A stretch of 26,890 bases of DNA from Mobilicoccus sp032056465 (GCF_032056465.1 NZ_DAMBCL010000048.1), one strand, 5' to 3'. Counted from the stretch's first letter, positions 1 to 7,571 are shown. The notes: generated by a model not told the origin, from the sequence alone. Numbers and translations: made by a program.

Positions 1-756
1 GCCCCCGCCGCCCCGGCACCGGCGATCCACCCCGCCGCGCCGACGCCGACGCCTCCGCGTCCGCCCGCCTCACCGACCCCGCCGCGGGGCGGGATCTCCG
101 TCGACGTCGACGGCGGGACGCAGGGCCGGGACTCGGTCGTCAAGATCATCGTGCTCATGACGGTGCTGTCGATCGCGCCGTCGATCCTGCTGATGATGAC
201 GTCGTTCACCAAGATCGTCATCGTGCTCGGCCTCACCCGGCAGGCCATCGGGACGCCGACGATCCCGCCGAACCAGGTCCTCGCCGGCATCGCGCTGTTC
301 CTCAGCCTCTTCGTCATGGGCCCGGTGGTGAGTCAGGTCTACGAGCAGGCCGTGACCCCGTACACGAACGGCACGATCGAGATGAACGAGGCCCTCGAGC
401 GCGCTCAGGCGCCGCTACGCACGTTCATGCTCCGCCAGACCGGCAACCAGGAACTGCAGACGATGGTCGCGGCGAGCGGCCAGGAGCAGCCCGCGAACTA
501 CGAGGACGTCGAGTTCACGACCCTCGTCCCGGCGTTCGTGCTCTCCGAGCTCAAGACCGCGTTCATCATCGGGTTCGTCATCTTCGTGCCGTTCCTCGTC
601 ATCGACCTCGTCGTCGCGTCGGTCCTCATGGCGATGGGAATGATGATGCTCCCGCCCGTGATGATCTCGATGCCGTTCAAGATCCTGCTCTTCATCATGG
701 TCGACGGCTGGACCCTCATCACCACGGCTCTCGTCTCCGGCTACATGCAGACCTAG
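1..756 (+). CDS. fliP: Flagellar export gate protein FliP (5' end outside window)
   Basis: FliP is an inner-membrane core subunit of the flagellar type III export gate, where it assembles with FliQ and FliR into the channel for axial proteins. The frame is open from base 1, so the start lies upstream; 251 residues are visible. Homology to mature FliP begins near visible residue 31 (GISVDVDGG) and runs through TSFTKIVIVLGLTRQA to the hallmark C-terminus PFKILLFIMVDGW. The GTG at 151 is not the start, because family-like sequence precedes it. The first 30 visible residues are almost only Ala, Pro and Thr. That is unusual between a FliP signal peptide and the mature chain. The gene is first in the fliP-Q-R-flhB-flhA run. 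Identification is very secure; only the N-terminus is unknown. Confidence 0.95.
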   Translation, partial: APAAPAPAIHPAAPTPTPPRPPASPTPPRGGISVDVDGGTQGRDSVVKIIVLMTVLSIAPSILLMMTSFTKIVIVLGLTRQAIGTPTIPPNQVLAGIALFLSLFVMGPVVSQVYEQAVTPYTNGTIEMNEALERAQAPLRTFMLRQTGNQELQTMVAASGQEQPANYEDVEFTTLVPAFVLSELKTAFIIGFVIFVPFLVIDLVVASVLMAMGMMMLPPVMISMPFKILLFIMVDGWTLITTALVSGYMQT

Positions 757-881
757 CACCCACCACCACCGACACCGATCGCGACGTCACCCCGACCGAC
801 CGTTCGACCCCAGGAACCGACCCACCCGAGCGAACCGATCCACCGACCGAACCGAACCACCCAAGACCGAGAGGGGGCCCG
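757..881 (+). repeat. CCGA-rich low-complexity spacer between fliP and fliQ
   Basis: This 125-bp gap has no gene. It is an irregular string of CCGA, CCGAC and CCGAAC units, about a dozen CCGA in all, with few G residues until the Shine-Dalgarno sequence. The purine-rich GAGAGGGGG at 869-877 lies 4 nt before the fliQ ATG and is a clear ribosome-binding site. No promoter or terminator is evident. Confidence 0.55.
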
Positions 882-1160
882 ATGAGCGACAACGACGTGA
901 TGCACCTGGCCGTGCAGGCGATGATGCTGGCTGCGAAGCTCGCCGGCCCGATCCTCGTCGTCACCCTCGTCATCGGCTTCCTCATCTCGCTGCTGCAGGC
1001 GGTGACCCAGGTGCAGGAGGCGACGCTCACGTTCGTCCCCAAGGTCATCGTCGTCGCCCTCGTGCTGCTGTTCATGGGGCCGTGGATGATGCACGAGAGC
1101 GTCGTGTTCACCCAGAACCTCCTCCATGACCTCCCACGCATGATCCAGAACGGCAGGTGA
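882..1160 (+). CDS. fliQ: Flagellar export gate protein FliQ
   Basis: FliQ is a small two-helix subunit that packs around FliP/FliR in the export gate. The 92-aa product matches the usual length of about 89 aa. It has two hydrophobic segments, roughly residues 18-40 and 50-72, with the family-typical LISLLQAVTQVQEATLTFVP stretch between and across them. The ATG at 882 follows a strong GAGAGGGGG Shine-Dalgarno sequence. Its stop TGA overlaps a GTG that can start fliR (GTGA overlap), so translation is probably coupled. Position after fliP and before fliR is the standard order. Confidence 0.96.
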   Translation: MSDNDVMHLAVQAMMLAAKLAGPILVVTLVIGFLISLLQAVTQVQEATLTFVPKVIVVALVLLFMGPWMMHESVVFTQNLLHDLPRMIQNGR

Positions 1161-1936
1161 GGGGCGTGGAGGTGTCGTTCGCCCTCGACGGCCTCCTCGC
1201 GTTGCTGTTCGTCCACCTGCGGGTCGTCTCGTTCCTCATCATCGCGCCGCCGTTCAACAGCAGTTCGATCCCCATGCGGGTCCGCGGGATGATCGCGTTC
1301 GCCGTGGCGCTGCCGATCTTCCCGCGGTACATCGGCCAGGCCCAGATCGCGGGCACGGGCGAACTCGTGTCGGCGGTGGTCTGGCAGATCTTCGCCGGAC
1401 TCGCGCTGGGGTTCGTCGTCCACGTGCTCTTCGCCGCCGTGCAGGCCGCGGGCAACCTCATCGACCTGTTCAGCATGTTCGCGATGGCGAGCATCCTCGA
1501 TCCCATGTCGAACACGCAGTCCGCCGTGTTCGGCCGCATCTACAGCCTCATCGCGACGACCCTGCTGTTCGCCACGGGCGGGCATCTGCTGCTGGTCCGG
1601 GGCCTGCTGCAGACGTTCGACGTCGTGCCCGCCGGGCCGGTCGATCTCGGCGCGCTCGGCAAGATCTTCTCCGGTGACCTCGACGTGCTGCTGACCTCGG
1701 CACTGCAGATCGGCGGCCCCATCCTCGCCGTGCTCTTCCTCACCGACCTCGCCCTCGGCCTCGTGAGCCGCGCCGTTCCGAGCCTCAACATCTTCCAGCT
1801 CGCCTTCCCGGTGAAGACGATCCTCGTCGTCTCCCTCGCGGCACTCGCCGTCGCGATGATGCCCGGATCCCTCGAGGCGGTCGTCGAGGCCATCCTGCGG
1901 CAGTTCGCCGACGTCTCCCGAGCGGTCGGGGGGTGA
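1157..1936 (+). CDS. fliR: Flagellar export gate protein FliR
   Basis: FliR completes the FliP/Q/R export channel in the inner membrane. The product is 259 aa at the longest start, the normal family length, and strongly hydrophobic with several membrane helices. Family-like segments include FNSSSIPMRVRGMIAFAVAL near residues 33-52 and the VSRAVPSLNIFQLAFPVK region near 203-220. The GTG at 1157 overlaps the fliQ stop. A second in-frame GTG at 1172 has GAGGGG (1159-1164) at a good 7-nt distance, so the true start may be 1172, giving 254 aa. The flhB start follows 3 bp after the stop. Confidence 0.95.
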   Translation: MRGVEVSFALDGLLALLFVHLRVVSFLIIAPPFNSSSIPMRVRGMIAFAVALPIFPRYIGQAQIAGTGELVSAVVWQIFAGLALGFVVHVLFAAVQAAGNLIDLFSMFAMASILDPMSNTQSAVFGRIYSLIATTLLFATGGHLLLVRGLLQTFDVVPAGPVDLGALGKIFSGDLDVLLTSALQIGGPILAVLFLTDLALGLVSRAVPSLNIFQLAFPVKTILVVSLAALAVAMMPGSLEAVVEAILRQFADVSRAVGG

Positions 1937-1939
1937 GCC

Positions 1940-3151
1940 GTGGCCGACAAGTCCGACAAGACCGAGAAGGCGACACCGCAGAAGCAACGCGAGGCGCGCG
2001 AAGAGGGCAACATCCCGAAGACGCAGGACCTCTCGATGTGGCTCACCGTGCTCATGTTCGTCGTCATCGGGCCCACGACCATCCGGCACACCCACGAGGC
2101 GTTCGGGGAGATGATGCACGGCGTCACCGGCGTGATCCTCGCGCCCGACCTCGGCCGCGCGACCCTGCTGTTCCGCACCTCGATGCTCGGCATCCTCACG
2201 CTCATCGGCCCACTCGTCGTCGCGTGCATGATCGCCGGCGTGCTCGGCCACGTCGTCCAGGGCGGGCTGAAACCCAGCGCCAAGCGGTTCAAGCCCAAGT
2301 GGAAGAAGCTCAACCCCGTCGCGGGCCTGAAGAACATGTTCGGGATGCACGGCATGTGGACGCTCGTGAAGACACTCATCAAGTTCGTCGTGTTCGGGCT
2401 CATCGCCTACAGCGTCGTGGTCGCGGCGATCACCGCGATCACCGCCTCGGGCACATGGTCGGTGGGCGCGGTCCTCGAGGTCGTCATGTCCTCCTCGATG
2501 ACGGTCATCCGCACGATCGCCGTCGTCGGCCTCGTCATCGCGGCCGCGGACTACGCGATGGAGCGACACCGCGTCACCAAGTCGCTGCGGATGAGCAAGG
2601 ACGAGGTCAAACGGGAGTCCAAGCAGCAGGAGGGCGACCCGCACGTCAAGGGTCATCGCCGCGCCCGGCAGCGTGAGATGGGCCAACGGCGCATGATGGC
2701 GGCCGTCGGTGAGGCGAGCGTCGTCATGACGAACCCCACCCACGTCTCCGTCGCTCTCAAGTACGAGAAGGGTTCGGGCGCGCCGCAGGTCGTCGCCAAG
2801 GGATCCGGCTACCTCGCGCTGCGCATCCGCGAGGAGGCGGCGGCGCACGAGATCCCCGTCGTCGAGGACGTCATCGTCGCCCGCATGCTGTTCAAGCTGT
2901 GCGAGGTCGACGAGTACATTCCGTTCGAGCTCTACGACGCGATCGCGCAGGTGCTCGCGTTCGTCATGCACCTGTCCACCCGCGGCGCCGCCGCCGGGAC
3001 CCACGAGAGCCCCCTCGCCCACCCTGGTTTCGACGGCACCCTCCCCGACGACCTCACCGACGCCGCACTCGGCATCCGCACCCCGGCCTCGTCGCCGGAG
3101 ACCGCACAGGCGTCGGCCGACGTGGACCGCGCGTCGTCATCGGTGCGGTGA
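1940..3151 (+). CDS. flhB: Flagellar export switch protein FlhB
   Basis: FlhB controls the substrate-specificity switch of flagellar export by cutting itself within an NPTH loop. The product begins MADKSDKTEKATPQKQREAR, the typical basic FlhB N-terminus. It has four hydrophobic segments up to about residue 210, a charged linker, and NPTH at residues 265-268 in the context VVMTNPTHVSVALKYEKG. The cytoplasmic domain ends near LYDAIAQVLAFVMHL. A tail of about 60 polar residues (Ala, Ser, Asp, Pro) follows, so the 403-aa protein is longer than the usual 350-380. The GTG start lies 3 bp after fliR, so the genes are co-transcribed. Confidence 0.96.
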   Translation: MADKSDKTEKATPQKQREAREEGNIPKTQDLSMWLTVLMFVVIGPTTIRHTHEAFGEMMHGVTGVILAPDLGRATLLFRTSMLGILTLIGPLVVACMIAGVLGHVVQGGLKPSAKRFKPKWKKLNPVAGLKNMFGMHGMWTLVKTLIKFVVFGLIAYSVVVAAITAITASGTWSVGAVLEVVMSSSMTVIRTIAVVGLVIAAADYAMERHRVTKSLRMSKDEVKRESKQQEGDPHVKGHRRARQREMGQRRMMAAVGEASVVMTNPTHVSVALKYEKGSGAPQVVAKGSGYLALRIREEAAAHEIPVVEDVIVARMLFKLCEVDEYIPFELYDAIAQVLAFVMHLSTRGAAAGTHESPLAHPGFDGTLPDDLTDAALGIRTPASSPETAQASADVDRASSSVR

Positions 3152-3421
3152 CGACGACACCGGCCACCCCGCACCGACGACCCTGGTGGCGAGCTCGTCC
3201 GGGTCCCCGTTCGCACCCCCGTCTCGGGGCGGGTGAGCCTCGCGGGCGACCCGTCCCCAACCCCTGCGCGCACCTCACCCCCGTTGCGCCCCGCTCAGAT
3301 CGGTGCAGGCAGGGCCGATGGGAGGGGCGTCGGACGCGACGCCACCCCGGCTGTCGCGGGCGGGCGTCGACGAAGGCGCGCCCGGCCGTCCCCCGCCCAC
3401 GACAGCAGTGAAGAGGTGACC
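3152..3421 (+). other. flhB-flhA spacer with small hairpin
   Basis: This 270-bp gap is open in the flhA frame from 3233. The predicted peptide there is Arg/Pro-rich and unlike FlhA, so it is probably not translated. A short CCCCG-TCT-CGGGG hairpin lies at 3217-3229, flanked by CAC and GTG that could extend it. It could be an attenuator or weak terminator that separates flhA expression from fliP-flhB. AAGAGG at 3411-3416 is the flhA ribosome-binding site. Nothing else was recognised. Confidence 0.35.
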
Positions 3422-5473
3422 GTGAAGTCGAGCAAGATCGGGCTCATCGGCATCCCGGCCGCCATCATCGGCATCATCGTCATGATGGTCGTGCCGATGC
3501 CGCCGTTCCTGCTCGACATGCTCCTCGCCTTCAACCTGCTGCTCTCGGTGCTCATCATGCTCGTGGCGTTGCGGGTGACCCGGCCGCTGGACTTCTCGAT
3601 CTTCCCCGCGCTGCTGCTCATCGCGACCCTGTTCCGGCTCTCTCTCAACATCAGCTCGACCCGCCTCGTCCTCGGCCAGGGCTACGCCGGCAAGGTCATC
3701 GAGGCGTTCGGCGACTTCGTCATCGGCGGCTCGCTCGTCGTCGGACTCGTCATCTTCGTCATCCTCATGGTCATCCAGTTCGTCGTCATCACGAACGGTG
3801 CCGGACGTGTCGCCGAGGTCGCCGCCCGCTTCACCCTCGACGCCCTGCCCGGTAAGCAGATGGCCGTCGACGCCGACCTCAACTCGGGCCTCATCGACGA
3901 GGCCGAGGCCCGCAAGCGCCGCAAGGAGGTCGCCGCCGAGGCCGACTTCTACGGTGCGATGGACGGTGCGAGCAAGTTCGTCAAGGGCGACGCGATCGCC
4001 TCGGTCGTCATCGCGATCGTCAACCTCGTCGGCGGCTTCGCCATCGGCATGTTGCAGCAGGGCATGTCGGCCGGCGAGTCGATGCAGCGGTACAGCCAGA
4101 TGACGGTCGGCGACGGCCTCGTCTCCCAGATCGCCGCGCTCCTGCTGTCGGTCGCGACCGGCCTCATCGTCACCCGCGCCACCACCGAGCAGGACATGGG
4201 CTCGGAGATCATGTCGCAGTTCGGCAAGCAGAAGCAGGCGATGCAGATCGCCGGCGGTGCGATCCTCACCCTCGGTCTCATCCCCGGCCTGCCCAAGCTG
4301 CCGTTCATCGCACTCGGCGTCGCGGCCCTGTTCGTCGCGACCCGGATGCAGGCGCCCGGCGACGTCGACGCCGCCCCCGAGCCCGACGTCGAGGACCGCC
4401 CGACCACACCTCAGAAGGACTCCCCGCTCGCGATCGCCCAGGACATGCGGGTCGAGCCGCTCGAGCTGGAGCTCGCCTACGACCTCATCGACCTCGTCGA
4501 CGCGGCCTCCGGCGGCGACCTGCTCGACCGCGTCCGAGCCCTGAGGCGAAAGCTCGCGCAGGAGATCGGCATCGTCGTGCCCCTCGTCCGCACCCGCGAC
4601 AACCTCGACCTCCCGCCGCGCCACTACGCGATCCGCGTCCACGGGGTCGAGGTCGCCCGCGGTCAGGCGCCCGCGGGCATGGTCCTCGCGATCGGCGACG
4701 ACCTCGACGCGCTGCCCGGCGTCCCCACCCAGGAGCCCGTCTTCGGGCTCGACGCCAAGTGGGTGCCCGCCGAACTCCGCGAGCACGTCGCGCTCGCCAA
4801 CAGCACCGTCGTCGACCGGAGCTCCGTCGTCACGACGCACATGGCCGAGGTCGTCCGCGTCCACGCCGCCGACCTGCTCGGCCGCGAGGACGTCAAGATG
4901 CTCGTCGACATGGTCAAGCAGTCCAACCCCGTCGTCATCGAGGAGCTGACCCCGCAACCGCTGTCCCTCGGCGAGGTGCAGCGCACCCTGCAGGCGCTGC
5001 TCGCCGAACGGGTCTGCATCCGCGACCTCGTCCGCATCTTCGAGGCGATGTCGATGCGGGCCAAGGTCAGCCCCGACGCCGAGGGGCTCGTCGAGGCCGC
5101 CCGCACGGCCCTCGGCCCGGCGATCGCCGCCAGCCATGCCGTCGAGGGCCGCCTCTCGGTCATCACGTTCGACCCCTTGCTCGAGCAGCGCATGCTCGAG
5201 ACGCTTCGTCAGGGCGAGTCCGGCAGCTTCCTCGTCCTCGACCCGATGCTCGCCGAACGCATCGCCATGGAGACCGGTCGCGTCGCCCAGGCCGCCGAGG
5301 CCGCGGGCGACCCGCCCGTCCTCGTCTGCGCCCAGCCGCTGCGACTCGCCGTACGACGCCTCCTCGAGACGTCCGCGCCGCGCACCCCCGTGCTCTCCTA
5401 CGCCGAGCTCGGCGGTCAACTCACCCTCGTCACCTCCGGAGTCGTGAATGTCGCGGAAGTCACGGCAGCCTGA
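3422..5473 (+). CDS. flhA: Flagellar export gate protein FlhA
   Basis: FlhA is the nonameric export gate whose cytoplasmic ring docks substrate-chaperone complexes and couples proton flow to export. The 683-aa product has the usual size and plan: about eight membrane helices in residues 1-310, then a soluble C-terminal domain. The family signature LFRLSLNISSTRLVLGQG lies near residues 68-85. The conserved loop DALPGKQMAVDADLNSG has its Lys at residue 145. I chose GTG 3422 because AAGAGG sits 5 nt upstream and the product starts at the hydrophobic N-terminus (KSSKIGLIGIPAAIIG). The frame could extend to 3233, but that part is not FlhA-like. The next gene overlaps the 3' end by 26 bp. Confidence 0.96.
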   Translation: MKSSKIGLIGIPAAIIGIIVMMVVPMPPFLLDMLLAFNLLLSVLIMLVALRVTRPLDFSIFPALLLIATLFRLSLNISSTRLVLGQGYAGKVIEAFGDFVIGGSLVVGLVIFVILMVIQFVVITNGAGRVAEVAARFTLDALPGKQMAVDADLNSGLIDEAEARKRRKEVAAEADFYGAMDGASKFVKGDAIASVVIAIVNLVGGFAIGMLQQGMSAGESMQRYSQMTVGDGLVSQIAALLLSVATGLIVTRATTEQDMGSEIMSQFGKQKQAMQIAGGAILTLGLIPGLPKLPFIALGVAALFVATRMQAPGDVDAAPEPDVEDRPTTPQKDSPLAIAQDMRVEPLELELAYDLIDLVDAASGGDLLDRVRALRRKLAQEIGIVVPLVRTRDNLDLPPRHYAIRVHGVEVARGQAPAGMVLAIGDDLDALPGVPTQEPVFGLDAKWVPAELREHVALANSTVVDRSSVVTTHMAEVVRVHAADLLGREDVKMLVDMVKQSNPVVIEELTPQPLSLGEVQRTLQALLAERVCIRDLVRIFEAMSMRAKVSPDAEGLVEAARTALGPAIAASHAVEGRLSVITFDPLLEQRMLETLRQGESGSFLVLDPMLAERIAMETGRVAQAAEAAGDPPVLVCAQPLRLAVRRLLETSAPRTPVLSYAELGGQLTLVTSGVVNVAEVTAA

Positions 5474-5831
5474 CGCCGGCGGCACGGGCCGTGGCAGGAA
5501 GGGCAAGAAGGGAGCCTCGACCGAGGCGATCTACACGGAGGTCGTGGTCGAGGAACCCGGCGTGCCCTTCGGTCTCGTCGTCCTCATCGCGCTGGTGCTC
5601 TCCCTGCCCGCCCTCGTCGGGTTCATGGATGGCACCGTCGACTTCCGCCCCGCGATCATGCGGGTCCTCGGTTCGCTCATGGTGTCCTGGCTCATGTGCC
5701 AACTCGTCCACTCCGTCATCACGTCGTTCGCGACCAAGGAGGAGACGACGGTCCTGGACACCCGCGCCGAGGGTCGAGACGTCGGTGACGTCGGCGACGA
5801 CCCCTACCGGCAGGACCGCGCCGCCTCCTGA
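5448..5831 (+). CDS. Small membrane protein, last gene of flagellar operon
   Basis: I do not recognise this 127-aa protein. Residues 1-25 are basic and Gly-rich (RKSRQPDAGGTGRGRKGKKG). Two hydrophobic segments follow at about residues 39-60 and 70-90, and the tail is acidic and polar. The ATG at 5448 lies inside the flhA 3' end (26-bp overlap) with GGAG at 5438-5441, 6 nt before it, so translational coupling to flhA is likely. The context suggests a role in or near the export apparatus or flagellar biogenesis, but that is inferred only from position. No csrA, fliW or flhF lies within the following 1 kb. Confidence 0.7.
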   Translation: MSRKSRQPDAGGTGRGRKGKKGASTEAIYTEVVVEEPGVPFGLVVLIALVLSLPALVGFMDGTVDFRPAIMRVLGSLMVSWLMCQLVHSVITSFATKEETTVLDTRAEGRDVGDVGDDPYRQDRAAS

Positions 5832-6001
5832 GGTCCGGGGCTGCGACGGGGATTGCTCGCTCGCGGCGGGGGGTCACCTACCGGCGCCACCCGCGGCCGG
5901 GTGCCGCCACGGGACGGGGGCATCATCGCGGGCCACGGAGGCGACACGAGGCACGTCCGGCGCCGGGTCGGCGCTGTCGGGGTCGGCCCGTGGCGGTGTG
6001 A

Positions 6002-6079
6002 GTGTCCATGTCCGTGTCCGCATCCGTGTCGGCGTCGGCCGGTGCCGGTGCCGGTGCCGGTGCCGGTGTCGGTGGCGGC
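6002..6079. repeat. Hexanucleotide tandem tract (13 units)
   Basis: Thirteen successive 6-bp units run through this 78-bp stretch. It starts with GTGTCC/ATGTCC/GCATCC-type units and changes to five perfect GCCGGT units at 6038-6067, then GTCGGT and GGCGGC. It lies in the gene-free gap 5832-6167 between the flagellar operon and the convergent gntR gene. Such simple tracts can vary in copy number by slippage; function is unknown. Confidence 0.8.
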
Positions 6080-6102
6080 ACTCGCGCCGCCACCGTCGCG
6101 CC

Positions 6103-6180
6103 GGACTGGGGTCAGCGCTGCTGACGCGATGGACTGGGGTCGGCGCTGCCGACGCGATGGACTGGGGTCAGCGCTGCTGG
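6103..6180. repeat. 28-bp tandem repeat with internal hairpin, 2.8 copies
   Basis: Two full 28-bp units (6103-6130 and 6131-6158) and a partial third (6159-6180) follow one another directly. Each begins GGACTGGGGTC and contains a 6-bp inverted repeat around GCT. In unit 1 the arms are GTCAGC/GCTGAC, and in unit 2 GTCGGC/GCCGAC, so both strands of one pair changed together. The third unit runs into the 3' end of gntR and includes its stop codon. There are no spacers, so this is not a CRISPR array. A role as a terminator for the convergent flagellar and gntR transcripts is possible. Confidence 0.85.
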
Positions 6181-6818
6181 AGGAGGGCCTGACGGGACTT
6201 GCGGAGGTGGGCGCGGAGAGCGGCGAGGGAGTCGTCCAGATCGCCCCCGGCGATGGTCTCGACGAGGGCGACGTGCTCGCGGTAGGCGATCTCCATGCGG
6301 TCCTGCGTGGCCGCGCGGGAGACCCGGGAGGAGAGGCGGCGCTGTCGGTCCCGCAGGCTGCGCAGGAGGTCGACGAGGAACGCGTTCTGGCACGCCTCGA
6401 CCATGACGAGGTGGAACTGCGTGTCGGCCTCGTGGAACTCGGTGATCGAGCCCGAGTGCAGGTGACGCTGCTGCTCGCCGACGAGCTCCCACATGCGCTC
6501 CACGAGGGCGCGGGGCGGCTCGGCGAACTCGGTGAGCACCTTGGTGGCGGCGAACGCCTCGATGAGCTCACGGGCCTCCATGACGGAGGTGACCTCGTCG
6601 TCCGACAACGGCACGACGACGGCGCCGCGCTTGGGGTACAGCTCGAGCAGCCCCTCGGACTGCAGACGCAGGAACGCCTCGCGGACGGGGGTGCGGCTGA
6701 TCCCGAGCGCAGTGGAGACCTGCCCCTCGGTGATGACCTCACCACCCGCATGATGACCGTCGAGAATCTTCTCCCGCGTGTCCGTGTAGGCCCGTTCGGT
6801 GGCCGACATTGCCCTCAT
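6168..6818 (-). CDS. GntR-family regulator, FadR/FCD subfamily
   Basis: This is a 216-aa transcription factor. The N-terminal winged helix-turn-helix covers about residues 10-75 (SATERAYTDTREKILDG, then ALGISRTPVREAFLRLQSEG and KRGAVVVPLSDDE). The C-terminal FCD ligand-binding domain shows DTQFHLVMVEACQN and EHVALVETIAGGDLDDSLAA, which supply the acidic and His residues that bind metal or organic acids in this family. I chose ATG 6818 because GGGAGGG lies 7 nt upstream on the minus strand; a longer frame to 6854 lacks this. Such proteins usually respond to small carboxylates or acyl-CoA esters. The target and ligand are unknown, since it stands alone between repeats and faces the flagellar operon convergently. 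Confidence 0.9.
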   Translation of the reverse strand: MRAMSATERAYTDTREKILDGHHAGGEVITEGQVSTALGISRTPVREAFLRLQSEGLLELYPKRGAVVVPLSDDEVTSVMEARELIEAFAATKVLTEFAEPPRALVERMWELVGEQQRHLHSGSITEFHEADTQFHLVMVEACQNAFLVDLLRSLRDRQRRLSSRVSRAATQDRMEIAYREHVALVETIAGGDLDDSLAALRAHLRKSRQALLQQR

Positions 6819-6833
6819 CGTGTGTCCCTCCCA

Positions 6834-6935
6834 GTCAGTCCAGACTGCCCGCACACGTCAGATACAGCCGTGCGCTGCGGATCCCCCCCGAGACTGACGC
6901 CATACTGACGGTAGGCCATGCAAGGCCCCCTTGCA
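6834..6935 (-). promoter_or_regulatory. Candidate gntR operator region with GTCAGT half-sites and dyads
   Basis: Several symmetric elements lie just upstream of gntR. CAGTC-CA-GACTG (6836-6847) sits immediately before the Shine-Dalgarno sequence. ACTGACG occurs twice at 6893-6899 and 6904-6910, exactly 11 bp apart and so on one helix face, and its inverse GTCAGT is at 6834-6839. TGCAAGG-CCC-CCTTGCA (6919-6935) is a perfect 7-bp dyad. The GT...AC core of the first dyad resembles the general GntR operator pattern. Autoregulation is inferred; no strong -35/-10 pair could be assigned. Confidence 0.4.
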
Positions 6936-7230
6936 ACTGCATCGTCGCAGGTGAGAGGTGGTTTCGAGCGGACGAGCGTCCGTCTTGGACGGGTCGTCGG
7001 AAGGGCTTTCGCGCCCTCGGCGCTGGGTGCCGGTCGGGCGTGCGGCGTGAGGTGATGTCGACATCTGCGGGTGCCGGGGGAGGCCCCTGCCGGCCCCTCG
7101 TGTCAGGGCGTCGGCGCCTCCACCTCCCGCGCGGCATGTGGCAACGCTCACCCGTTCGGGCCCGGATCGGTGCGGCGCATGTCGCGGAGCCATGATGCCT
7201 CGTGGAACAGCGGCCGGCGCGGACCACCAT
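6936..7230. other. Gene-free stretch
   Basis: No convincing gene is seen here. Reading frames on both strands are open because of high GC, but they show no recognisable protein, lack ribosome-binding sites, and run on into repeats or tRNA genes. The stretch separates the gntR upstream region from the 18-bp tandem array. Confidence 0.5.
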
Positions 7231-7335
7231 GACGTCGAGAACCCCACGACATCGCGAACCCCCGCGACATCGCGAACTCCCGCGACATCACGAACCCCCG
7301 CCACGCCGCGAACCCACGACGCCGCGAACGACCAC
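7231..7335. repeat. 18-bp tandem repeat array, six units
   Basis: Six consecutive units of 16-18 bp follow the pattern GACATCGCGAACCCCCGC. Units start at 7231, 7248, 7266, 7284, 7302 and 7318; units 2, 3 and 4 differ at only one or two positions. An 18-bp period keeps frame, so any reading frame crossing it would encode a six-residue repeat (for example GVRDVA on the minus strand). No start signal supports translation. The array lies about 110 bp beyond the tRNA terminator. Confidence 0.85.
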
Positions 7336-7445
7336 GGCGTCCGCCGCGCGGACGGAGAGCATCGGGTGGGGTGGCACTCGCCGGGGCGGGCAGAGCGCGC
7401 CGGCCCGGCAGGGGGAGGCCGGGTCCTCGGCGGCCGGGGACGCAC

Positions 7446-7480
7446 GAAGCCGCAGATCAGGTGTGCTGATCTGCGGCTTC
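7446..7480 (-). terminator. Terminator of the tRNA transcript
   Basis: A perfect 15-bp inverted repeat (7446-7460 and 7466-7480) encloses a 5-nt loop. It lies 2 bp beyond the 3' end of tRNA-Phe on the minus strand. There is no T-run after it, as is common in high-GC actinobacteria, so it is called from stem length and position. Confidence 0.8.
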
Positions 7481-7482
7481 CA

Positions 7483-7559
7483 TGGTGGCCAGGGGCGGGG
7501 TCGAACCGCCGACCTTCCGATTTTCAGTCGGACGCTCGTACCAACTGAGCTACCTGGCC
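7483..7559 (-). tRNA. tRNA-Phe (GAA), CCA encoded
   Basis: The minus strand folds as a full cloverleaf. The acceptor GGCCAGG pairs with CCTGGCC, the D arm is GCTC/GAGC, the anticodon stem is TCCGA/TCGGA with loop CTGAAAA (anticodon GAA), and the T arm is GGCGG-TTCGACC-CCGCC. The discriminator A is followed by a genomically encoded CCA. The two neighbouring tRNA genes lack CCA. It is the last gene of the Glu-Asp-Phe cluster, 12 bp after tRNA-Asp. Confidence 0.96.
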
Positions 7560-7571
7560 CTGTGATGAGAG

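Noticed and set aside
719..3022. 767-aa open frame on the minus strand opposite fliQ-fliR-flhB
   Set aside because: It mirrors three certain flagellar genes. Its composition (Arg, Asp, His, Glu-rich) is the usual antisense shadow of high-GC codons, and it has no recognisable domain.
3233..3421. N-terminal extension of flhA
   Set aside because: Arg/Pro-rich and unlike FlhA; a good ribosome-binding site and hydrophobic N-terminus fit GTG 3422.
3275..5506. 743-aa open frame on the minus strand opposite flhA
   Set aside because: Antisense shadow of flhA with extreme Asp/Glu/Arg/His composition and no domain.
6103..6180. CRISPR-like array
   Set aside because: The 28-bp units are directly adjacent with no spacers and there are no cas genes.
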